From positions 217,248 through 281,247 of the forward strand of contig NZ_ALWO02000036.1 in assembly GCF_000295935.2 (NCBI RefSeq): DNA of 64,000 nucleotides. Direction: 5' to 3'. Every line of letters begins with the position of its first letter. The stretch's first letter is position 1. A program made the translations under genes and the position numbers. Source of the DNA: Indibacter alkaliphilus LW1 (GTDB lineage: Bacteria; Bacteroidota; Bacteroidia; Cytophagales; Cyclobacteriaceae). The notes beneath the pieces were generated by a model, which made no database searches, had not been told where the DNA came from, and saw nothing but the letters and a program-made list of their open reading frames with translations. Of the stretch, positions 19,601 through 28,811 are shown one piece after another.

Positions 19601-19931
19601 AAGGCGATATCAATGCATTGATCAGGTAAGAACTGTCTTCTTGAGATATCACATAGCCTTCAATTTCCACAAATTGAAAATATTCCTTGTTGATAACTAC
19701 AGGGCAGACTACTTTATCTCCTTTACCGAGTTTTTCGAATAGAAAATCAAATAAGTCTGGAGGAAGGGTAGGAAAAAGGGATTTGAAGAATGACTCTTCA
19801 TAAAATTTGTCTCCTTTTTCCAGAATTTTTTTGATTTCTGATGAGATGTAAAGAAGCTCATATTTTCCCCCTTTGTACCTTTTTAAGGTCAATAGAATAT
19901 TTTGAAAAAGGGCGGTCGTATTTCCGGACAT
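16620..19931 (-). CDS. Multi-PAS/GAF sensor histidine kinase
   Basis: 1103 residues without membrane segments, so probably a cytoplasmic sensor. After an unassigned N-terminal 210 residues there are three PAS-like units (about 225-335, 345-455 and 460-575), a GAF domain (about 585-735), a fourth PAS (about 740-860), then HisKA with the phosphoacceptor His878 in AYIISHNLRAPIVN and a HATPase with NLTTNSLKYKHPDR, DNGIGID and GKGLGLYLV. The C-terminal part resembles the phytochrome-like kinase group of Bacteroidota. No response regulator gene is adjacent, so the partner lies elsewhere. A gap of about 60 bp separates it from the lemA operon. Confidence 0.92.
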   Translation of the reverse strand: MSGNTTALFQNILLTLKRYKGGKYELLYISSEIKKILEKGDKFYEESFFKSLFPTLPPDLFDFLFEKLGKGDKVVCPVVINKEYFQFVEIEGYVISQEDSSYLINALISPSAWKSNVKLSWLVIENQSRILTATQNDKVAITTDDCVSFVKNKFSFIEESDIQQFFSQPGSQHLEIFPDHLYLKKKELSKGTYLIQLKFILDFIQEFPDEKGKQKKGNGLVYYEYTPEEDTVNWTGPIESLLGYPKSFFKNFTGEDWKKLIHPNDRHSYRVNYEHGNKQSYRVLNQEGNYLFVQDDYRKYNNENSDKEIVLGVIKDITALKEIEKDLLENKTVLDELTGVVPGMVYLIKTFSDLSHKFLFVSEGSKTLLGISPEKIMENESFMLSIVHPEDRESLLQADREAYTKDDKFECYFRIIMPNGEVKWIYGASNRLKKYKNDSIWAGFFIDFSYTKQKEMESSMNLNRYKTLFEENPLPTLQYDQNGTIIDANKSFTEKIDLPDSSKLIGLNMFELLGNNPIQKAYKDSIVKGSGFYEGPYISYFSNKLFHIRVNAIEIEKGKYYQAILEDISEQEFVHNTVSMLTEKTSKYSGQQFFDELTHYLSEKLGVSHCFIAQIQKDKNEANVLSYCRKGEKAENFSYSLLNTPCLECLNSNEPLIIQKDADQIFKEDKMLAEMNISTYLGVPIVDLEGNRLGILVIMDEKPRPYSYSLSGLLTILSDRIGAELNRLDYERRLITSEQLFRSIAENFPKGTVEVLDKNLVYIYTDGKEYRNKGIDPKSLIGTAHLSKYESYIANEVRQQLDKVLRGDSVMFEVIIDKQYYLKSGVPLTNNHGEIDRILLVTQNITETKLAEEEREQLIRDLKSQNEELQRFAYIISHNLRAPIVNISSLLDLYDAENPSNIENEEIIDNLRESTKILNATLQDLIEVVSIKKDKLPKIEKISFAKIVRNIEKSLSKQISESNAVILKDFSGASKIDYIYSHLENFLINLTTNSLKYKHPDRDPLIHIKTWRENEYTVLEFKDNGIGIDLQRYGDRLFGLYQRFHSHVEGKGLGLYLVREQIRAHDGNLIIESEVNRGTVFKIFLRNLKIPNFGPMEKKDIQN

Positions 19932-20138
19932 TTTGACTCCTCAAAGGAGAATTTTAAAATAAACAAATAAGCTGCTTTTCCCTGTCAAATATAAGCATTC
20001 AAAAATTATATTATCCATCAGGTAAGCGCTGTGAAGCATATTTCCACAGACGTTTTAGGCTCCCTCAAATTATTAAATTTGTTTGTAAATCACTAATTTT
20101 CAATGGATAACTAAACATTAATCAATTTAGAAATCGCT

Positions 20139-21395
20139 TTAAATTTGCCTTTCCAGGATAAAAGAAACATTGATAAGCTCAAAATCATCGGGGTTATCAC
20201 TTCTGTACCGTTTCAAGGACATTCTTATCTCCCTATCGGGTTCAGATCTTAAAAGTTTTACAATATCCGGCAACTCCCAGAAATCGGCCGGTATACTGTT
20301 GATACTCACTATTTCATCACCTGCACGAACCCCTGCCAAATAAGCTGGAGAGTCTTCCCGAACGCTGTTGGCTACATACCTCAAATCATCTGTGGGCAAC
20401 CTCCTGGGCATAATTCCACTCATATCGTATTCAAAAGGAACATTGAACTTTTGGCCCTTTTTAAACAAGAGCCTTTCTCTTCTGTAGTCCAGGATAATTT
20501 TGGTTTTGCCCCACATTTCTGACCCTATACTACCCTGTCTCCCGCTTTCCTTGATCACGTAGCTGAACTCGGTTTCTTCAGGGAAAGAGGTAATGACATC
20601 CTTAAACTTCAAGCCTCCTAAACGTGCTGACCTGACTCTACCAATATAACCAGACAAGTCTCCGCCTAAAGATCTACCCAGATCTGATTTAATGAACTTT
20701 GGAGGAAGTTGAATTGCATCACTAGTCTCCATATTTAAAAGTAAGCCGTGGTTGGCCCCCAAATCAATCAAAAGCTTGGCATCTAAATCCTGCCCTGAAA
20801 TTTGTCTGACAAAACCATTGATATAGGGCTTACCATTTTCAATCCTCATTGGGATTTTTCTATATCCGAAAGGCCTCCATTTTAAAGCTTCTGTTTCATA
20901 AAAAGTAATGATGTTTTTATCATAGTCTATTTTGACTGGGTTGTATTTAAAAAACTCATGTCCCAAAACCCCAAAAACAGGGATTCCGATTACGGCTTCC
21001 AATTCAAAGAAATCTGAATCCAGCACCAATACTGTTTGAGAAATGCCCTCCAATGGTCCAAGGTCTAGATGATTGGTCGGGGATACATTTGCAGTCAGGA
21101 CAGTCTGTCCATCTGCACCCATCAGGTTGAGCTTCCGGGTATATTGCATTTCAAGCTCATCTCCTAAAGTCTTACTGAAGAGAATATTTGTTTTGACACC
21201 GGTATCAAGCAAAAAGTTTACTGGAGGACCATCATTGATGGATACAGGGAGTATTATCAGATTATTAGACGCCAAAAAAGGAAGCTCAGTTTTCCTTGCT
21301 TCTTTTTTAGCATAGAATCCGGGGATTTGTCCAAAAGAGAAATTCAGAAACAGAACATGCAATAAAAAACCGTACAAGATTGATTTTAAAATCAT
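20139..21395 (-). CDS. Secreted retropepsin-like aspartyl protease with PDZ domain
   Basis: Started at the ATG at 21395, which gives a proper signal peptide (MILKSILYGFLLHVLFLNFSFG); the frame is open to 21443 but that extension is polar. The mature protein has two aspartyl protease halves, with active-site motifs VNFLLDTGVKTNILF and AKLLIDLGANHGLLL, then a C-terminal PDZ domain (DSPAYLAGVRAGDEIVSINSIP). The second motif is DLGA in place of DTG/DSG. This Bacteroidota family is probably periplasmic; substrates are unknown. It stands alone between the histidine kinase and fur. Confidence 0.88.
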   Translation of the reverse strand: MILKSILYGFLLHVLFLNFSFGQIPGFYAKKEARKTELPFLASNNLIILPVSINDGPPVNFLLDTGVKTNILFSKTLGDELEMQYTRKLNLMGADGQTVLTANVSPTNHLDLGPLEGISQTVLVLDSDFFELEAVIGIPVFGVLGHEFFKYNPVKIDYDKNIITFYETEALKWRPFGYRKIPMRIENGKPYINGFVRQISGQDLDAKLLIDLGANHGLLLNMETSDAIQLPPKFIKSDLGRSLGGDLSGYIGRVRSARLGGLKFKDVITSFPEETEFSYVIKESGRQGSIGSEMWGKTKIILDYRRERLLFKKGQKFNVPFEYDMSGIMPRRLPTDDLRYVANSVREDSPAYLAGVRAGDEIVSINSIPADFWELPDIVKLLRSEPDREIRMSLKRYRSDNPDDFELINVSFILERQI

Positions 21396-21591
21396 GCAAG
21401 TCGGGAGATTTTGGGTTTTGGATGAATATAAGCAATTTTTCAACTACTTATCTATACTAAAAAAATGAAGTTGTTGTTAGGCAGATAAGCGAAAAATTTA
21501 AATTTCAGGCTTTTATCTATATAATTGGACTATGGAGGCGGTTATTTTTGATAAAATCTAAAAAATCCTGCATCTTTAATTTTTATAATTT

Positions 21592-22068
21592 ATGAGCATG
21601 GCCGAGAAATCAGTTGTAGAAAAAGCAAAAAAGATTTTTGAAAACTTTCTTAACCGTCAGGGAAGCAGAAAGACACCTGAAAGGTTTTCTGTGATTGACG
21701 AGTTGTATGGTTTGCCACAGGATGAGCATATTGACGTAGAAGGATTGTTTCTTCTGATGCGAAACAAGGGCTATACTATCAGCCGGGCAACTATTTACAA
21801 TACCTTGGATTTATTGGTAGAATGTGGGTTGGCTGTGAAGCATCAGTTCAAAGATAAAGTTGCGCTGTACGAGCAGGCACTCACCTACAAGCACCATGAT
21901 CACCACGTCTGCAATCAATGCAGGAAAATCCGTGAGTTTTCGGATGACAGGCTTTCCTTGATCAAAGAAGCAATGGGCAGGGAATTTCAGTCAGCCATCA
22001 GTAGCCACTCTCTAGTGCTCTATGGAGATTGTCAGATTGAAAATTGCGAAAACCTGAGAATCATTTAA
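21592..22068 (+). CDS. Fur family transcriptional repressor
   Basis: 158 residues: N-terminal winged helix (GSRKTPERFSVIDELYGLP, with recognition helix around SRATIYNTLDLLVECGL) and the metal-rich dimerisation part YKHHDHHVCNQCRKIREF. The HHDHH cluster and CxxC match Fur-type regulators that use iron, zinc or peroxide sensing; the sequence does not decide which. The C-terminal CQIENCEN gives a second cysteine pair. Its stop overlaps the convergent SRPBCC gene by 8 bp. Confidence 0.92.
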   Translation: MSMAEKSVVEKAKKIFENFLNRQGSRKTPERFSVIDELYGLPQDEHIDVEGLFLLMRNKGYTISRATIYNTLDLLVECGLAVKHQFKDKVALYEQALTYKHHDHHVCNQCRKIREFSDDRLSLIKEAMGREFQSAISSHSLVLYGDCQIENCENLRII

Positions 22069-22501
22069 GCCTGAAAATTTTCTTATAGATAGGTTTTCTG
22101 TATAAAAACTGTAGATACAGTGCCGGATAGAGTAGAGCCGTCATGAGTGCATTGGGGCCTTCATATTCTATTTCATCACGAATTTCTGATCCTTGACCCT
22201 TCTTTATAATGCGGTGTTTGTGTTTCCATTTGCCAAGAAAAAATGGTAATTCTATTCCTTCATCAATAAAGTAAAACTCAGAGGCATCTGTAGCATCATC
22301 AGTTATTTCACTTGTCCATTTCTGTTTGAAAAAAATAAAGTTTAGCTCAAGACTGACCAAATCTCCTTTGGTAGACCCATCAAATTTCAAAAGCTTTACC
22401 GGAGGAAATGGAGGGCTTAGCTTTTTGAAAAGGCTTTCATTAAATCCTTCTTTTACCTGAAGATAATCTTGGGCTACTTTTGTACTGATAGTTATTTCCA
22501 T
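22061..22501 (-). CDS. SRPBCC-like ligand-binding protein
   Basis: 146 residues with the strand-rich pattern of the START/Bet v1-like fold: MEITISTKVAQDYLQVKEGF, a middle segment LPFFLGKWKHKHRIIKKG and a long C-terminal helix NALMTALLYPALYLQFLYRKPIYKKIF. Bacteroidota members of this type are usually annotated as SRPBCC family; the ligand is not known. The gene is convergent with fur and overlaps its last 8 bp. It is separated from hflC by a terminator. Confidence 0.75.
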   Translation of the reverse strand: MEITISTKVAQDYLQVKEGFNESLFKKLSPPFPPVKLLKFDGSTKGDLVSLELNFIFFKQKWTSEITDDATDASEFYFIDEGIELPFFLGKWKHKHRIIKKGQGSEIRDEIEYEGPNALMTALLYPALYLQFLYRKPIYKKIFRLK

Positions 22502-22536
22502 GTTGTCTAAAAGATCGGGATATGGAAAATGTTTGA

Positions 22537-22565
22537 AAAAAGCCCCGCAAATTACGGGGCTTTTT
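22537..22565 (-). terminator. Intrinsic terminator after hflKC
   Basis: Perfect 11-bp stem (AAAAAGCCCCG / CGGGGCTTTTT) with a 7-nt loop. On the minus strand it follows the hflC stop (22569) by 3 bp and ends in a T run, so it closes the hflK-hflC transcript before the SRPBCC gene. Confidence 0.9.
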
Positions 22566-22568
22566 AAA

Positions 22569-23507
22569 TTAGTTTAATCTTTTGAAGTATTTAAAAAACT
22601 CCGAATCCGAAGAAAGGATAATGCTGGTATTATCATCCAATGACTTTTCAAAGCTTTCCATAGACCTGACAAATTTGTATAAATCTACAGCTTGTCTGTT
22701 TCTGTTATAAGCAGAAGCATAGATATCTGTGGCCTCAGCATCAGCCCGGCCTTTGATTTCTTCAGCTTCACGGAAGGCTTCAGATTGGATCTGAGCAAGA
22801 TCTCGTTCTTTATCCCCTTCTATCTTTCTGGCCTCTCCCTGTCCTTCAGAGCGGAATTGATCAGCAATTCTGTTTCTTTCACTGATCATTCTATCGAATA
22901 CTCTGTCCCGAACTTCGTCTACATAGTTCATTCTCTTAAATCTAAAGTCCAGAATTCTTACACCTAGATCGGAGGTTCTTTCATTGGCCTTTTCAAGTAC
23001 AATTTTTTCAATATTTGCCCTTCCCACAGAGATATCTTCCAGAATTTCTATTTCCTCCATGAAGTCTTCTGTGATTTCAGGATCTCTGTTTCTGGATCTT
23101 ACCAAGTCCAATAAGTCGTGGCTTGCCACGGCATTTCTGGTCTCTCCATCCAAGATATCATCCAACCTGGATTGTGCAGACCTTTCATCTCTGAGTCGGA
23201 TAAAAAACTGAAGCGGATTTGTGATCTCCCACCTCGCGTAGGTATCTACGAAGATGAATTTTTTGTCCTTGGTAGGAACCTGATTCTGATCTCCATCCCA
23301 TTCCAGATATCTTTTGTCAAAAAACTGGACTTTATGAAGAAAGGGGACTTTGAAATTCAGCCCCGGTTCTGTTCTGGGTTCTCCTACAGGTCTACCAAAC
23401 TGCGTTACAATCGCCTGCTGGGTTTCACTAAGAATATAAATGCTGCTGTAGGCCAATAAGGCCAACAGTCCGGCAAGAATCAGTAATAATGTTCTTGAGG
23501 TTTTCAT
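22569..23507 (-). CDS. hflC: Protease modulator HflC
   Basis: 312 residues. One N-terminal membrane segment (LLLILAGLLALLAYSSIYIL) and an SPFH/band 7 domain starting QAIVTQFGRPVGEPRTEPGLNFKVPFLHKVQFFDKRYLEW, followed by a long charged helix IADQFRSEGQGEARKIEGDKERDLAQI. HflC with HflK forms the ring-like complex surrounding FtsH in the inner membrane and limits its proteolysis. The start overlaps the hflK stop by 4 bp. Confidence 0.96.
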   Translation of the reverse strand: MKTSRTLLLILAGLLALLAYSSIYILSETQQAIVTQFGRPVGEPRTEPGLNFKVPFLHKVQFFDKRYLEWDGDQNQVPTKDKKFIFVDTYARWEITNPLQFFIRLRDERSAQSRLDDILDGETRNAVASHDLLDLVRSRNRDPEITEDFMEEIEILEDISVGRANIEKIVLEKANERTSDLGVRILDFRFKRMNYVDEVRDRVFDRMISERNRIADQFRSEGQGEARKIEGDKERDLAQIQSEAFREAEEIKGRADAEATDIYASAYNRNRQAVDLYKFVRSMESFEKSLDDNTSIILSSDSEFFKYFKRLN

Positions 23508-24484
23508 GGCGTATTAGTGGTTTTAGCTTTGTCAATATTTAAAAGCGGCAGCACATTGTTGCCTTTATCGTCTACGATAATCTTGTTTCCAATTTTTGGA
23601 AGTACCCTTTCCATGGTCTCCAAATAAAGCCTTTGCTTGGTAACCTCTGGGGCTTTGACATAAGCTTCAAAGAGATTATTGAACCTGGTGGCCTCACCCT
23701 GCGCCCGGTTGACCCTGTTCAGTGCATAAGCCTCAGCCAACTGAATAGTTTCCAAGGCTTCTCCTCTTGCTCTTGGAATTACCCTGTTGTATTCCGCTTC
23801 AGCTTGGTTGATCAAAGTCTCCCGCTCCTGCTGGGCTTCGTTTACTGCGTTGAAAGAGGGTTTGACTGGTTCAGGTGGATTGACATCCTGCAAGACGACC
23901 TGGTCTATACGGATACCATTTTCATATTCGTCACACATTTCCTGGAGCAATATCTCCACACTGGAAGCAATCTCTTGACGGCCTACAGTCAAGACTTCAT
24001 TGACTGTTCTATCACCCACGATTTTTCGCATTGCTGCCTCGGACATGTCTCTTAGGGTTTTTTCGGCATTTCTTACCCGAAAAAGATACCTATATGAATC
24101 TACGATTCTATACTGTACCACCCACTCTACATCCGAAAGGTTGAGGTCTCCTGTAAGCATCATGGATTCATCTCCAAAACTGCTTTTTACATACTCTGAC
24201 TGCTGCCCCGCACTTCTTGTTCTGAATCCAAACTCCTGCTTGAGCTGCCTTTGAACTGGGATCTTGTACATATTTTCTATCCCGTAAGGAAGAATAAAAT
24301 TCAACCCTGGAAGAACTGTACGGTTATACTTTCCCAGTTGTACTACAACTCCTTCTTCTTCCGGTCCTACTGTTTTGGTGCTGGTAACCGCAGCCGCCAA
24401 AAGTAAAAACCCTACCACTATCCTGAGAGCATATTTTTTTACCCAATCAGGATCAATGTTGATTTCATACCTGTTATCTGACAT
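23504..24484 (-). CDS. hflK: FtsH protease activity modulator HflK
   Basis: 326 residues. An N-terminal cytoplasmic segment and a membrane span (ALRIVVGFLLLAAAVTST), then the SPFH domain (EEEGVVVQLGKYNRTVLPGLNFILPYGIENMYKIPV) and the HflK-specific tail LYLETMERVLPKIGNKIIVDD. It partners HflC, encoded directly downstream with a 4-bp overlap. The glycine-rich N-terminus of the E. coli protein is absent. Confidence 0.95.
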   Translation of the reverse strand: MSDNRYEINIDPDWVKKYALRIVVGFLLLAAAVTSTKTVGPEEEGVVVQLGKYNRTVLPGLNFILPYGIENMYKIPVQRQLKQEFGFRTRSAGQQSEYVKSSFGDESMMLTGDLNLSDVEWVVQYRIVDSYRYLFRVRNAEKTLRDMSEAAMRKIVGDRTVNEVLTVGRQEIASSVEILLQEMCDEYENGIRIDQVVLQDVNPPEPVKPSFNAVNEAQQERETLINQAEAEYNRVIPRARGEALETIQLAEAYALNRVNRAQGEATRFNNLFEAYVKAPEVTKQRLYLETMERVLPKIGNKIIVDDKGNNVLPLLNIDKAKTTNTP

Positions 24485-24525
24485 TTTTAAATTTATTTGT
24501 GAATTTCAAAATTGGCCTTTCGACA

Positions 24526-25134
24526 TCAAAAGGTAAGGACAAAAATCATAAAGAGCACCAACCAAATCAAATCCATGAAATACCAGTACTTGGTGAAAAG
24601 CTGTATCCTCATCCTTTCAAATGGATTGGTAAGCATGACAATTTCCTGAATTTCATCCTTCTCTTTTTTGGAATATTGCAGGGTCATGATCACGGCAAAT
24701 ATCATTGCTCCGCAAAGATGAAACAAGTGTATCCCACTCAAAACATACAAAAAACTACCACTTGGCAATCCTCTAAAGTCTACACCCATTGCCGTCAGTT
24801 CCTGCCAGCCAATGAGCTGTAAAATAGAAAAGGCAACTCCCAGCCAAAATGTTAACATCAGTGCTTTTTTCAATTCCCTGATGGACTCTTTTTTATAAAA
24901 ACTGATCATCTTGGACACTGTATAGCCTGATACAAGTATTACGAAGGTGCTGAGAATAAAGGATTTTGGCATTCTAAAGCCAACCGCCTCCATATTGTCA
25001 GTACCTGAAGCCAAAAAAGCGATTGTCATAAATAAAAATATCAACCCACTTCCAAACATGCCCAAATACATCAGGGTTTGATATGGATGCATGTTCTCAA
25101 TTCTTTGAAACCAAGTTTCGTCTGTTTTTTCCAT
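24526..25134 (-). CDS. Heme-copper oxidase subunit III family protein
   Basis: About 202 residues with five predicted membrane helices and the COX3 motifs SGIHLFHLCGAMIF and YWYFMDLIWLVLFM. Subunit III stabilises aerobic terminal oxidases and has no redox centre. The start at 25134 is chosen because GGAGGAG sits 6 nt upstream, one of the clearest ribosome sites in the window; the frame is open to 25233 but that extension would lack such a site. No subunit I or II gene is adjacent, so it is an orphan copy. Divergent from mfd. Confidence 0.88.
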   Translation of the reverse strand: MEKTDETWFQRIENMHPYQTLMYLGMFGSGLIFLFMTIAFLASGTDNMEAVGFRMPKSFILSTFVILVSGYTVSKMISFYKKESIRELKKALMLTFWLGVAFSILQLIGWQELTAMGVDFRGLPSGSFLYVLSGIHLFHLCGAMIFAVIMTLQYSKKEKDEIQEIVMLTNPFERMRIQLFTKYWYFMDLIWLVLFMIFVLTF

Positions 25135-25276
25135 TTTTTCTCCTCCGTATACTGTAAACATTCCAAGCCGTACTAGGTTCAGGTTTTTGTACACTATTTG
25201 GTAATACAGGGCTAGGGGAATAAACAGAATCATTTTCCTAACTTTACGCCTTCAAAAAAAGAACCTCAAGCATATT

Positions 25277-28200
25277 TTGGAAAAATCCGCCTTCCTATCT
25301 TTATACGAATCTGATCCATTTGTTCAAACGCTCTTGGACAAGATCCAATCTTCTAAATCCAACAACTTCCAATTTAAGGGTATTTCAGGAAGTTTAGACC
25401 TCATACTTTTCTCTATCATTTTTAGAAGATTAGGAGGGTTTCATCTGATCATTGCTCATGACAAGGAGGAGGCAGCATACCTCAACAATGACTTGCAGGA
25501 GCTCTTGGGTAATCAATCCTCAAATATTTTTCCTTCGAGTTATAAACGACCTTATCAATACGAAGAAATAGAAAATGCAAACGTTTTGATGAGGGCTGAG
25601 ATTCTGAATAAAATACTAAGCAAAGAAAAGGATTCTGAAATCGTTGTTACTTACGCCGAGGCCTTATATGAAAAGGTAATCAATAAAAGAGCCTTGAAAG
25701 AAAATACCCTCAAGGCCAGAGTGGGAGAAAAAGTTGACCTTGAATTTATAGCTGAACTTTTGGCAACCTATGACTTCGAAAAAACAGACTTTGTTTACGA
25801 GCCAGGACAATTTTCCATCAGAGGGGGGATTGTTGATATTTTCTCTTATGCCAATGACCTCCCTTTTAGGTTGGAACTATTCGGAAAGGAAATAGAAAGT
25901 ATCAGGACTTTTGACCCGGAGACCCAGCTATCCATCGAGCCAATCGATCAGATCAGTATTATTCCAAATGTACAGACCAAGTTTCTTCAGGAAGTAAGAC
26001 AGTCTTTCTTGGACTTTTTGCCGGAATATACCTACATCTGGTACAAAGATTATCAGTTTTCTTTGGACACCTTAGACGAGCATTTCCAAAAAGCAGAGCA
26101 ATCTTTTCAGCAAATTGTGGAAACCAACTCGAGTGGAAAACTCATGCTGAAGCCCGAAGATCTTTTTGATAATTCGGAATCATTTCTTAAAAGCACAGCA
26201 AGTTTTTCCAAAATAGAATTTGGTCATAAATTCTATTTTCAGGATGCTGAGCTCTTTCAGTTTGACTCGCAGCCCCAGCCGTCTTTCAACAAGAACTTTG
26301 AGCTCCTTGTCGAAAACCTTGTCAGCAATGAAAGAGAAGGCTGGCTCAATGTTATCTGTTCAGAATCCGATAAGCAGATCAATAGACTGGCCAATATTTT
26401 TCAGGAACTTGACCCTACACTTCAGGTTCAATCCCTTCAAATCGGTCTGAGGGAAGGGTTTGTCGATAAAAATTTACAATTGGCATGTTATACAGACCAT
26501 CAGATATTCGAAAGGTATCATAGGTATAAAACCAAAAACAAGGCCAGCAAATCCAAAGCACTTACCCTTCGAGAACTCAAAACACTCAATCCGGGGGATT
26601 TTGTGGTCCATGTAGATTACGGGGTTGGCCGGTTTGCAGGCTTGGAAAAAGTCGATGTCAGTGGAAAGCTTCAGGAAGCAGTCAGGTTGATATTTAGAGA
26701 TGACGATTTGCTCTATGTCAATATTCACTCTATCCACAAAATATCGAAGTATTCAGGGCAAGAGGGTACTATGCCCACCATGTCCAAGCTGGGATCGCCG
26801 GAATGGGAAAACAAAAAGAAAAAGGTAAAAGGCAAAGTCAAGGATATTGCCAAAGAGCTGATTGCCCTTTATGCAAAAAGAAGGAACGCTAATGGTTTCA
26901 GGTTTTCGGAAGATTCCGTGCTTCAGGTTGAGCTTGAGAGCTCGTTTGTTTTTGAAGATACTCCGGATCAGGCATTGGCTACCGCTGATGTCAAATCTGA
27001 TATGGAAAAGCCTTATCCCATGGATAGGCTTGTTTGTGGAGACGTGGGTTTTGGCAAAACCGAAGTGGCTATTCGCGCCGCCTTTAAGGCTGTCAACGAC
27101 AGAAAACAAGTGGCTATCTTGGTGCCCACTACCATCCTGGCCATGCAGCATTTTCAGACTTTGAAAGAAAGGCTGCAGGACTTCCCGGTAAAAGTGGAGT
27201 ACATCAACCGATTCAGAACATCCAAAGAAATCAAGGAAATTGCTTCACAGGTAAATACTGGAGAAATAGACATTCTTGTAGGCACCCATAGAATCGTCAA
27301 CAAAGACATCAAATTCAAAGATCTGGGACTCTTGGTCATTGATGAAGAACAGAAGTTTGGTGTGAAAGTAAAAGATCAGCTGAAGGAAATGAAAGTCAAT
27401 GTGGATGTATTGACACTTACCGCTACCCCTATTCCTAGGACCCTGCATTTTTCCCTAATGGGTGCCAGGGACTTATCAGTGATTGCGACCCCTCCCCCTA
27501 ACAGGCAGCCTGTGACTACTGAAATCCATACTTTTCAGGAGGAAGTGATCCGTGATGCCATAGCTTATGAACTGAGGCGTGGAGGTCAGGTCTTTTTTGT
27601 TCACAATAGAGTTGGTGAAATTGACTCTATTGCCAACCTGATCATGAAATTGGTCCCTGATGCAAGGGTAGCTGGTGCACATGGACAAATGGATGGCAAA
27701 AAGCTGGAAAAAATAATGGTCAGGTTTATAGAAGGTGAGTATGATGTCCTTGTTTCTACCAATATCATTGAGTCCGGATTGGATATTCCCAATGCCAACA
27801 CCATTATCATCAATAGGGCACACATGTTTGGGCTTAGCGACTTGCATCAGATGAGAGGACGGGTCGGAAGAAGCAACAAAAAGGCATTCTGTTACCTATT
27901 GACAACCCCGACCACGGGATTGACTCCGGAAGCAAGAAAAAGGCTTCAGACATTGGAGGAATTTTCGGATTTGGGCGACGGCTTTAAGGTGGCCATGAGG
28001 GACTTGGATATCAGAGGGGCCGGAAACTTGCTGGGAGCAGAACAGAGCGGCTTTATCACCGATTTGGGATTTGAGATGTATCACAAGATACTCGATGAGG
28101 CTGTTCAGGAGTTGAAGGAAAATGAATTTGCAGCATTATTTGAAGATGACCTCAAAGAGAAAGTGGAAATTCTGGTGCAGGATTGTGTGATAGAAACAGA

Positions 28201-28630
28201 CTTCGAGTTGCTGATACCTGAGACTTACGTATCCAATATTTCAGAAAGACTTAACCTCTACTCCAAACTGGATAATGTCAAGACCGAAGATGGGCTGCAG
28301 CCTTTTATCAAATCCATCAAAGACAGGTTTGGTCCAATTCCAGAGGTTGTGGATGATTTATTTGAAACTGTCCGCTTGAGGTGGCTGGCAGAAAGCCTTG
28401 GTTTTGAAAAACTTGCTCTGAAAAATGAGCTGATGAAATGCTATTTTGTTCCTTCATCGAAAGAAAGTTATTACAAGTCAGATACTTTTGGCAGAATCAT
28501 TCGTTTTGTACAAACCCAACCCAGAAGTTGCAAAATGAAAGAATATAAGAATCGTTTGATTCTCAACATATCAGGAGTGAAAAGTATCCAAAAGGCAAAA
28601 AAATGGCTGGAAGAGATGAAAAAAGAGTAA
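25277..28630 (+). CDS. mfd: Transcription-repair coupling factor Mfd
   Basis: 1117 residues, full length, starting with TTG at 25277. Mfd displaces RNA polymerase stalled at DNA damage and recruits UvrA. Domains in order: UvrB-like N-terminal region (about 1-400), the RNA-polymerase interacting CarD-like domain (LNPGDFVVHVDYGVGRFAGLEK, from about 440), RecG-like helicase lobes with Walker A GDVGFGKTE (Lys594), the DEEQ box LVIDEEQKFG and QMRGRVGRSNKKAFCYL, and a C-terminal TRCF domain ending KAKKWLEEMKKE. The gene is monocistronic, divergent from the oxidase subunit gene. Confidence 0.98.
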   Translation: MEKSAFLSLYESDPFVQTLLDKIQSSKSNNFQFKGISGSLDLILFSIIFRRLGGFHLIIAHDKEEAAYLNNDLQELLGNQSSNIFPSSYKRPYQYEEIENANVLMRAEILNKILSKEKDSEIVVTYAEALYEKVINKRALKENTLKARVGEKVDLEFIAELLATYDFEKTDFVYEPGQFSIRGGIVDIFSYANDLPFRLELFGKEIESIRTFDPETQLSIEPIDQISIIPNVQTKFLQEVRQSFLDFLPEYTYIWYKDYQFSLDTLDEHFQKAEQSFQQIVETNSSGKLMLKPEDLFDNSESFLKSTASFSKIEFGHKFYFQDAELFQFDSQPQPSFNKNFELLVENLVSNEREGWLNVICSESDKQINRLANIFQELDPTLQVQSLQIGLREGFVDKNLQLACYTDHQIFERYHRYKTKNKASKSKALTLRELKTLNPGDFVVHVDYGVGRFAGLEKVDVSGKLQEAVRLIFRDDDLLYVNIHSIHKISKYSGQEGTMPTMSKLGSPEWENKKKKVKGKVKDIAKELIALYAKRRNANGFRFSEDSVLQVELESSFVFEDTPDQALATADVKSDMEKPYPMDRLVCGDVGFGKTEVAIRAAFKAVNDRKQVAILVPTTILAMQHFQTLKERLQDFPVKVEYINRFRTSKEIKEIASQVNTGEIDILVGTHRIVNKDIKFKDLGLLVIDEEQKFGVKVKDQLKEMKVNVDVLTLTATPIPRTLHFSLMGARDLSVIATPPPNRQPVTTEIHTFQEEVIRDAIAYELRRGGQVFFVHNRVGEIDSIANLIMKLVPDARVAGAHGQMDGKKLEKIMVRFIEGEYDVLVSTNIIESGLDIPNANTIIINRAHMFGLSDLHQMRGRVGRSNKKAFCYLLTTPTTGLTPEARKRLQTLEEFSDLGDGFKVAMRDLDIRGAGNLLGAEQSGFITDLGFEMYHKILDEAVQELKENEFAALFEDDLKEKVEILVQDCVIETDFELLIPETYVSNISERLNLYSKLDNVKTEDGLQPFIKSIKDRFGPIPEVVDDLFETVRLRWLAESLGFEKLALKNELMKCYFVPSSKESYYKSDTFGRIIRFVQTQPRSCKMKEYKNRLILNISGVKSIQKAKKWLEEMKKE

Positions 28631-28811
28631 AAATTTCAAAAAATTTAATGGCAGGATAATTGCTTTTGAGGGGGAGATATTTGTTATATCCTCCAAAATA
28701 TGGCCGTTTTCGGCTATTTGTAGCTTTTGGCTACAAAAAAAATTCTTTGGGATAAGATATTAATGATTATATATTAGCGTTCTAATTGTGCACAAAAAAC
28801 AGTATTGTCAA

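Noticed and set aside
28680..28745. Riboswitch before gldJ
   Set aside because: A TGTAGC-TTTT-GGCTACA hairpin is present but followed by A, not T, and no known riboswitch core is seen.
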